Positions 57,401-64,000 of a stretch of DNA of 64,000 nt are shown here, piece by piece. Location of the stretch: the NCBI GenBank assembly GCA_014058105.1, contig JACGCM010000440.1:868001-932000 (forward strand), in the 5' to 3' direction. The position numbers were made by a program, and so were the translations under genes. Below the pieces are notes generated by a model. It saw only the letters and a list, made by a program, of their open reading frames with translations. It was not told the origin of the DNA and did not search any database. This stretch comes from Kingdonia uniflora. Taxonomy: Eukaryota > Streptophyta > Magnoliopsida > Ranunculales > Circaeasteraceae. Within the stretch, counting starts at the first letter, position 1. Each line of letters starts with the position of its first letter.

Positions 57401-58251
57401 ATGGTTCAAAAATAATGTGACGAACTGAATGAGAGGGTTGCAAAGTTGAAGGTGGATTTGGCCATGACCAATTCGCGTTCCCAGAAAGCCGAGATTGGAG
57501 AGTGGTCAAAGAAGAAAAAAGATGACATCGGGGTCTCGTCTGCCAAAGGCGACATGGCTAACCCATCAGTTTGAATAAAAGATTTGGAGGTGAATGTAGC
57601 TCGCGTTCAAGCTCATGTAAGGAGAAGAAACGAACGTTTAAGAGATTGCGAGTATAAGTTAGATGTTGCTCTTCGTAGAGAGCTGAAGTTAGAGGGGGTG
57701 ATCAAGAGGAAAGATGAGCTATTGAAGAAGGGTTTTGTTGGGGGAAGTGATGCAAATGAATGGGAGTTGGTGAAGCTTCACGTTCAATTGGAAAAGTTGA
57801 GGACGATGAATAAAGCTGAGCTGGATAAAGCGGCGGGGACAATAACGCAGCAAACTGTGGCGATAAAAAACTTAGGGAAATGAGTAGAAATGAAAGATGT
57901 TTTCCATAAAGATTTGAAGCAGCGTTTTCAGAGCTTAAAAAAAAGTTATTTGCGGAGGTAGTCATGATTGACCGAAAGAAGTATGGCCCAAAAGAGGCTT
58001 ACTTGAGGGAGTTGATGGCTATCATTGCTTATTTTGTAGAAGAAGTAAAGAGGCTTGAGCTCGAAAGGGATACCTTGCATGAATGTGTGGTATTTTAAGG
58101 TTGTATTTACAATGCAGATATAGTTCGAGGAAATTTCTTGAACGACATGGAAATGGAGTTAGGATCCCGTCCTGTAAAATTGGTAGAGCAAGGCAGGAAT
58201 ATTGTAACTGCTCGAACTCCAAATTTTATGGTTGTACGGCCTTCGGAGTAG
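54403..58251 (+). pseudogene. Antisense multi-exon gene of the Tat element (Transposase_28-like plus coiled coils)
   Basis: Plus-strand coding segments read through the region antisense to the element. An N-terminal part (54403-55154, two frameshifts) has 'FKEFYQIKNS', 'LNENIWEVINVCDNLNRLWE' and 'GGAYLCSSSPRPLFFDLNSA', resembling the 'putative gypsy type transposon' (Transposase_28) domain. The C-terminal half is highly charged coiled coil, ending MVVRPSE at 58251. GT..AG gaps restore phase: 55155-55238 (84 bp) and 55769-55835 (67 bp) are clear, and further donors/acceptors occur at 56256 and beyond. Several in-frame stops (for example 55391, 55658, 55914) show that this copy is dead. Its role in the element is unknown; DNA- or Gag-interacting coiled-coil protein would be guesswork. 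Confidence 0.62.
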
Positions 58252-58317
58252 GGGAAAGCGCAGCTGACCTCCCATAAGCAAAAAACCTGTAGTTTTTATA
58301 GTTGTAGACATATAAAG

Positions 58318-58606
58318 AAATGAAAACTAGTTTTACCTTTGCCTTATCATGTGTCTGATAGAAATCATTGATTGAAAACTAGTATTACATTCGTTTTAAT
58401 CGTTGATATATGTATAGATGGGCAATTAAAAGCTTGTATTATATTTACTTTAATCTGTATAGATGTCGATTGCAAGCTAGTTTTACTTAGCTTGAATCAG
58501 TATAGATGTTTGATTAAAAGCTAGTATTGCCTTTGCCTCAATCTATGTATAGATGGTCGATTGAGAGCTAATATTACCTTTGCTTCAATCTATGAGATTT
58601 GGTAGA
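58318..58606. repeat. Tandem array of ~44-54-bp units between pol and the antisense gene
   Basis: Units start 'gattgaaaactagtattac' or 'gattaaaagctagtattgc' and end 'gtatagatggtc'. Starts are near 58371, 58426, 58470, 58514 and 58561, with a diverged copy before. Tat-lineage elements are known to carry tandem repeats in this region. Confidence 0.8.
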
Positions 58607-58789
58607 TTCTACGTAAGTAGAGAGTAATGTGGGAAAAAACTTAGAAGTTTTCATTGAGTAAAATATAATGTACACTGCTGGAGATTGAAATCTCACTTTT
58701 GGAATGAAAAGAATGAGAATAGAGTAATTTGTAATGGAGAGACTAGGGATTTAGCGTCGCCTAGTATTCCAGGGATTTGGGATTCAGAC

Positions 58790-59860
58790 TCATCGCTCTG
58801 TCATGAGATAGTATGATCCAAGGCCAGTACGACCAATGATTAGGAAAGGACCTTCCCAATTTTTTACGAGCATTCCAGCATGTGCTTCCTTTCTGCCCTT
58901 TGGAATTTTTCTGAGGATGAGATCGTCGATTTGGAACTCACAAGTTTGGACTCTTCTGTTGTATGAGTTGGCCAACATATGGTGATATCGACCATGGTTG
59001 GCAATAACGTGTTCCCTAGTTTCATCAATCCAGTTTATAATGTAGGCCAATTTGAACTTATTTTCTTCGTCTGTTAGCTCGTGATCTCTTACAGGATGGT
59101 GGTACTCAGTTGGAATGACAACCTCTGTACCATAAGCCAGGAGGAAGGGGGAACAGCCAGCTAATTCTCACGGTGTTGTACGGTATGCCCATAAGACGAA
59201 AGGAAGCTCCCTTATCCAATTTCATTTATTCTGTGAATAAAGACTTTTTTTGAGTCTATCCACTATGGTTTTGTTGGTGATTTCAATTTGTCCATTGCCT
59301 TATGGGTAGTAAGGATTGGATGGGAAATGGATGATGATGTATTTGTTGAGGAAGGCCATGACCTTTTCTCCAATAAAATGTGGCCCGCTATCAATCCGAA
59401 TCAGGTGGGGGCATTCGAACCGTGTGATAATGTATTAACAGATGAAAGAGATGACCTCTTCTTCTCTAGTTCGACAAAGAAGAACTACTTCCACCCATTT
59501 CGTAAAATAATCTGTTACCACAAGTAAGAATCATCGGGTACCTAGCGTATTAAGAAACTCTCTCACGAGATCGAGCGCCCACAGCTTGAAAGGCCAAAAT
59601 ACTTTACATGCATGTAGCTCGAGTACAGGGGCGCGGATCATATGTCCATGTCGTTCACATATGTCATATTTGCATGAGTACTCTTCTGCTTACTTGCACA
59701 TTCCTAGCTAGAATACTCCTTGTATAATTGCTCTGTTTGCAAGTGATCGACCTGTGGCATGAGAACCACAAGTTCCATCATGTAATTCTTTGAGCATTTA
59801 ATCAGCTTTCTTCTTGGAGAGGCACATGAGATAAGGCCCTGTCAATGATCAACGGTATAG
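58790..59860 (-). pseudogene. pol: Tat integrase
   Basis: On the minus strand the zinc-binding part ('HDGTCGSH', then 'CKYDICERHG', 59810-59650) is followed by core residues in 'WALDLVREF' and 'VVTDYFTKWVE' (59590-59490). The C-terminal part 'SYNRRVQTCEFQIDDLILRK' (58960-58900) is the standard gypsy integrase tail. Several stops occur, and the middle of the core is frameshifted. Confidence 0.82.
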
Positions 59861-59916
59861 ACGGTCGTTCTGAACTATATAACGCTTCGAATTTTTAAGC
59901 AACTGTCGGCATTCAT

Positions 59917-60900
59917 TTAGATTTGTCGAAAGAGGCCTGTCGCAATTGTTCTTCGAACCGAGGTAGGCAATAAAGGGCTTCGCCAATCGTCATCCTCCTC
60001 TTCATCGCCCCCAGTGTTGATCGTACATACATAATAGAGATCAATGTTGGGGGTGGATATCACTTTGATATGTAGATATCGCGCTTCTGTACCCAAGACC
60101 TCGGCCAAATAAGCCAAGGAATCGACATATTTGTTCTCACCCCGAGGTAAATAGCTGGGAGTTGCTTTTACAAATCTGCTCATCCTATCGACAATGAAAG
60201 TGGCATACTCGATCATCTTGCCATTTTTCTTATACTATTCTGAGTAATGGTGGACAATGAGTAAAGAATCTGTATAGTCTGAGAGCTCGAGGATGCCAAT
60301 CTCAAGTACTAAGTTGAGTCCATGGATTAAAGCTCCGTACTCTGTGACATTGTTTGAAGCTTCAAAATCCAAGCGAATTGACTTTTAAATTCTGTCGTTG
60401 GAAGGGGTAATAAGCACGATTACAATTCCTGACCCTGCGGGTCCTGTTAAACCATATATAAGAAGTTTTAACCCTTTCTTTGTAATTTATTTAGCTCGTT
60501 CGTTAAATAGCTTGGTAAGTGGATCTTCTATGATTTCTTTTGTAAGGTCAGGGTTGTGCTCCTCCCAATCGGGATCTTTCACATAAAAATCTGTGAGAAA
60601 ATTGGCAACAGCCTGACCTTTTTCTAAATGGCACTGTTCGAACTTGATATCATGTTCTCCCAAACTGACTGATCATTGTTATACTTGTTGTGATTTTTCT
60701 TTTTCAGGCAAAACTTCTCGGAGTGGGTAGTTCATCATGACTTTGACTGAATGACCTTGGAAGTAGTATTTGAACTTCTATGAAGTGTAAACAAGAGTTA
60801 GAATGAGTCCGTCAATTTTAGAATACTTAGTTTCTGCTGGAGTGAGGGTTTTGCTGATGAAATAGATTGGATTTTCGACCTTGCTCTAAAGTTGAATAAG
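59917..60900 (-). pseudogene. pol: Tat RNase H region
   Basis: 'ATPSYLPRGENKYVDSLAYL' near 60170-60110 is the C-terminal RNase H block of Tat elements (family: R.EN..AD.LA.LA). Upstream, the RNase H core and the RT connection are readable only in pieces between stops. Confidence 0.72.
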
Positions 60901-61199
60901 GACCAAGCTGATAAAATTTTCCATAACTGTGAGGTAGATGATCAATTCCTCATTGTCTACTGGGGTGCTCATGATGAGAGACTTCCCCAAATAGGTTTTG
61001 AGTTTCTGAAAAGCTGCCTCACACTCTGTTATCTACTGAATCTCTTCGTTGGGATGAACCTTTCCTCATTTGCTACATCCTCAGAGTAGTAAGAATAGCC
61101 ACCGGTATCGGTTGGAAGACTTAGAGCTGAATTGATTGATAACAACAATCTTTCCTACGAGTTACATCTTTTTTTGTTTTCATAGATGGCATGTTGAGG

Positions 61200-62760
61200 A
61201 GAGCTCTAATCTGATCTGGGTCAGCTTTAATCCCCTTCTTATTGATGAGAGGGTCGAGGAACTTACCTAAATATACTCCAAATTAACATTTATCAGGATT
61301 GAACCGCATCCTGTGAGAGTGTAGAATGTTGAAGATTGTAGAGAGATTTGTGATATGGTCTTTTGACAGTAAGCTCTTACACATGAAATCATTGATGTAG
61401 ATTTTAACAATTTTTCCCAAGTTCATTTTGAACATTGTTGTCATTAACTGTTGATAAGTTACGCCTACGTTCTTCAGTCCGAAAGGCATGATTTATAATA
61501 GTAAAGTCCCCTTTTAGTAAGGAAAGTGGTCTTTTCCTTATCAGCCTCCAAGAGAGGTATTTGATTGTATCCAGAAGTAGTATCCATTACAGATAAGAGC
61601 TCATAACCTTCTTTGGAATCAAGAATTTGATGAATGATTGGAAGAGGGAAACTGTCATTCGGAGTGTGTTTGTTTAAATCGGTGAAATCTACACAAACTC
61701 GAACTTTTCCATTCTTCTTTGGAACTGCGACAATGTTGGAAATCTAATCCGGGTACTTAGCTTTTCGAATGAATCCCACTTTGATCAACTTATCGATCTC
61801 AATATTGACCTCATCTCAAAGATGAGGTAAGAGTTGTCGTTGTTGTTTCTGTTTGACCGCCGTGGCATTGTTGTTGATGCTTAATCTGTGACATGCCTTG
61901 GATGGATCGACTTTGGGCATCTATTTGAAAGTCCAAGTAAAGATGTCTCGATCCATTCGTAAGAAGTGAATGAGAGTTTCCTTGTCATGTTGGACTAGCT
62001 TGGAAGCAATATATGTACCTCTGCTAGGTCCATCAATATGTATGTACTCTGTAGGCTCTTCTATTAAAGGCTGATCATCAATGTGACCAGCTTTCTATAA
62101 TTGTTATGCAACGTATCTGTCGGATGTGTCGAGAATGGCAGAAACGGTATTTTCATAAGCTCGAGACAAATTTTGACTACCTTTAATTTTGTAGATGCCA
62201 TCGTTGTGCTTGAAGCAAAGTATTTGATGATAAGCAGAAGCGATTGCTTCCATGTTGTGAATCCAACAGTGGCCCATAATCCTGAGATCATAAGATTTGG
62301 CATTTATGTTGCAGAATACGATGTCAATTATAGCTGGTCCTACGGTGATAGGTAAGATGATCTAACCCACTCGTTCTTCCTTAAAACTATTGAATCCACT
62401 AATATCGATGTCATTTGGAATAACCTGATCGGCTAACCCCATCTGTTCAATCGTGTTCTAAAAGATAATCTCAATACCGCTACCAGTATCAATAATCATT
62501 GTATGCATGACAAATTTCTTCATCTTGAGTATGATAACCAGTGCGTTATCATGGGGAAACATGATGTGACTGATGTCACAATCCTCGAATAAAATCCCAA
62601 GTTGGCGATTTCCCGATTCAAGAAGAAGTTTAGCTTCTTTATCTTGAGGTGTGAGATCACAGCACTCTGATAATCTCCGTCGCTTGAATCTTGAAGAGTT
62701 GGTAATCTGATAAATCTCGATCATGTTACTATGGTACGTATGGTACAATTATTTCTCCTC
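61200..62760 (-). pseudogene. pol: Tat protease and reverse transcriptase
   Basis: The protease motif 'MIIDTGSGIEIIF' (62500-62460) keeps D-T-G. RT blocks follow: 'VPKKNGKVRVCVDFTDLN' (61730-61677), 'MDTTSGYNQI', 'MPFGLKNVGVTYQQLMT' (61489-61440) and the active site 'IYINDFMCKS' (61405-61375). The family has YIDDM, so the first catalytic aspartate is changed to asparagine. Stops are scattered through the region. Confidence 0.85.
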
Positions 62761-62775
62761 AGTTTGATCTTCGAC

Positions 62776-63890
62776 CTAGACTACTTCGATATAAGTCTTG
62801 TAGCTACCATTCTTGTATGATTCTAGATCAATAATATAGTCGTACATTCTCCTGTCTTTAAAAATATATTTCAGCAACCTTTGTAAAGTATAGCAGTTGT
62901 CAGTTTCATGATGATTTACCTTGTGATGCATGCAGTATGGTTTGCCTTCAATCGGTTCCAGCGGTAGAACTTGTCTTTCGCCATAATGGAAAAAATTGAG
63001 GAGATTTAGACCTTCATCTTGGGGATGGCCGGCTTGGGTAATAATTATCTTTCTGAGGTTTGCCTGTACTTGCCTAGGAACACTTTTGATCACCCTGGTC
63101 CTCCTTTAGTTTACTGTTGTGTTATGTGTTTGGACCTTTAGTGGCTAGGATAAATTTAGTAGATTTATGCCTTTCAGTCATCATCTTTTCCAGGTCGACA
63201 TACCCATTGACCTTGATGATCATATCTTCCAAGGTCGCGGGTTTGTTTAAGAAGAGATGTTCATTTACTTTGCAATCGAGTTGTAACGCATTGGTAAAAG
63301 TTGTAACAACTATTTTCTTATCCAGATTATCAACATTTCTTGCGAGCTCCAGAAACTTTTTTACAAAATCTTTGAGCTTCTCTCCTTGTAGCTGTTTGAG
63401 ACTAATAAGAGAATATAAATTCTCCTCTTTGTCCTTATTATAAGCATAAGTCATGACGGAATTCTTTAATAGTTGATCGAATGTGAGGATGGAATCTTCA
63501 AGTAGAGAATGGAACCACGGTAGCGATTCTCCCTGTAGATTTATTGTGAACAGACGACATAGAATATGGTTAAGGTTCGAGTACAATCCTAGGGAATCGC
63601 AGTATTATTGAACGTGCTCCTTCGGATCAATACCCTTATATTTACGTATCTTCGGTGTATGGAAACCTATTGGTACTTCTATATTAAATAACTCTTTGGC
63701 AATCAGACTACCTTGCAACTTGGTGAAATCCTCCTTACTGCCTAGAGTTTGGGCATCAATCAACTCCTTGATACGTTGATCCATGTGCTCTTGTGTGACG
63801 TACTGACGTGTTGCCTGAGTAGCTTGGCGAGCTGGATGAGGATTATGAGTTCCGGTGCCTTCGCTCAAGCGTTCACGTACTAGAATCCAG
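62776..63890 (-). pseudogene. gag: Tat gag
   Basis: 'SEGTGTHNPHPARQATQATR' begins the readable part near 63868. The capsid-like segment 'LPWFHSLLEDSILTFDQLLK' and 'LKDFVKKFLELARNVDNLDK' (63520-63330) is a retrotransposon Gag helix pattern. The part near 62990-62900 has 'YCMHHKVNHHETDNCYTLQR', the Tat-type C..H..H...C block. Stops at 63605 and 63120 and others break the frame. Confidence 0.85.
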
Positions 63891-64000
63891 AGTTAAAGTC
63901 GTTGTTCTTCCCCTTAATGCTTGGAAGGCTGGAGACTCCCGTTGATATCGGAGTGAGCTTCTCTACCAAATGAATTAAAGGTTGTGGTTCATACTAAATA

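Larger units (their letters stand above)
50850..64000 (-). mobile_element. Tat-type Ty3/gypsy retrotransposon, runs off the right edge
   Basis: On the minus strand gag, protease, RT, RNase H and integrase lie in order from 63890 down to 58790. They are followed by a tandem array and a 6.5-kb stretch with antisense ORFs, then the 3' LTR at about 50850-51620. Gag sequence ('PKEHVQ', 'GLYSN', 'ATLEDMI') and the very long region between integrase and 3' LTR are characteristic of the Tat lineage (Retand/Grande/Ogre relatives). The 5' LTR lies outside the window. Many stops break gag-pol. Confidence 0.85.

Noticed and set aside
53067..58277. Plus-strand ORF cluster considered as ordinary host genes
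   Set aside because: It lies between Tat integrase and the Tat 3' LTR, and its first ORF recurs in another Tat copy at 7.9 kb, so it is treated as part of the element.

Overview
This window is nuclear DNA of a flowering plant, most likely a eudicot. It is AT-rich and dominated by plant LTR retrotransposons of both superfamilies (Ty3/gypsy chromovirus and Tat types, Ty1/copia SIRE-like type), small non-autonomous LTR elements and MITEs. Its one well-preserved host gene has two dozen short exons with plant-type GT..AG introns. I see no bacterial-type operon, rRNA, tRNA gene or CRISPR array.

Layout. 1-6380: remnants of Tat-type LTRs, interrupted by a complete but defective chromovirus-like gypsy element (297-5996, LTRs 560 and 536 bp). 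6381-10846: more Tat LTRs (7219-7680 and 8558-8976), a fragment of an antisense Tat ORF (7924-8278), and a probable hAT-like non-autonomous transposon (9201-10846). 12547-31161 (minus strand): a full-size ABCG/PDR transporter gene of 24 exons and about 1,454 codons, in order NBD1-TMD1-NBD2-TMD2. I could join every exon in phase. Two of its introns have grown to about 6.6 and 4.6 kb by accepting an LTR element of 3.0 kb, short LTR elements and MITEs. 31162-35747: its promoter, two MITEs with readable target sites, and a stretch resembling plant mitochondrial DNA. 35748-46473: a SIRE-like copia element in minus orientation with gag, pol and an extra 3' ORF. 46760-47452: an F-box-type pseudogene fragment, followed by a non-autonomous LTR element (47729-50241) with a perfect 5-bp target duplication. 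50850-64000: a Tat-type gypsy element in minus orientation that runs off the right edge.

The most interesting structures are in the retroelements. The Tat element carries, antisense to its own gag-pol, a block of plus-strand ORFs (51.9-58.3 kb). These include short MV(K/R)T-starting ORFs that recur in a second, truncated Tat copy at 7.9 kb, and a longer ORF set broken by phase-preserving GT..AG introns. A tandem array lies between pol and this antisense gene. Separately, the LTRs of the gypsy element and of the copia element share a homologous module: repeats around the palindrome TCGTTCGAACGA plus a common flank. Elements of two different superfamilies should not share LTR sequence by descent.

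All retroelement coding regions seen here are interrupted by stops or frameshifts. The transporter is the only gene I regard as probably functional. Coordinates of LTR and exon ends are read by eye and may be off by one or two bases.
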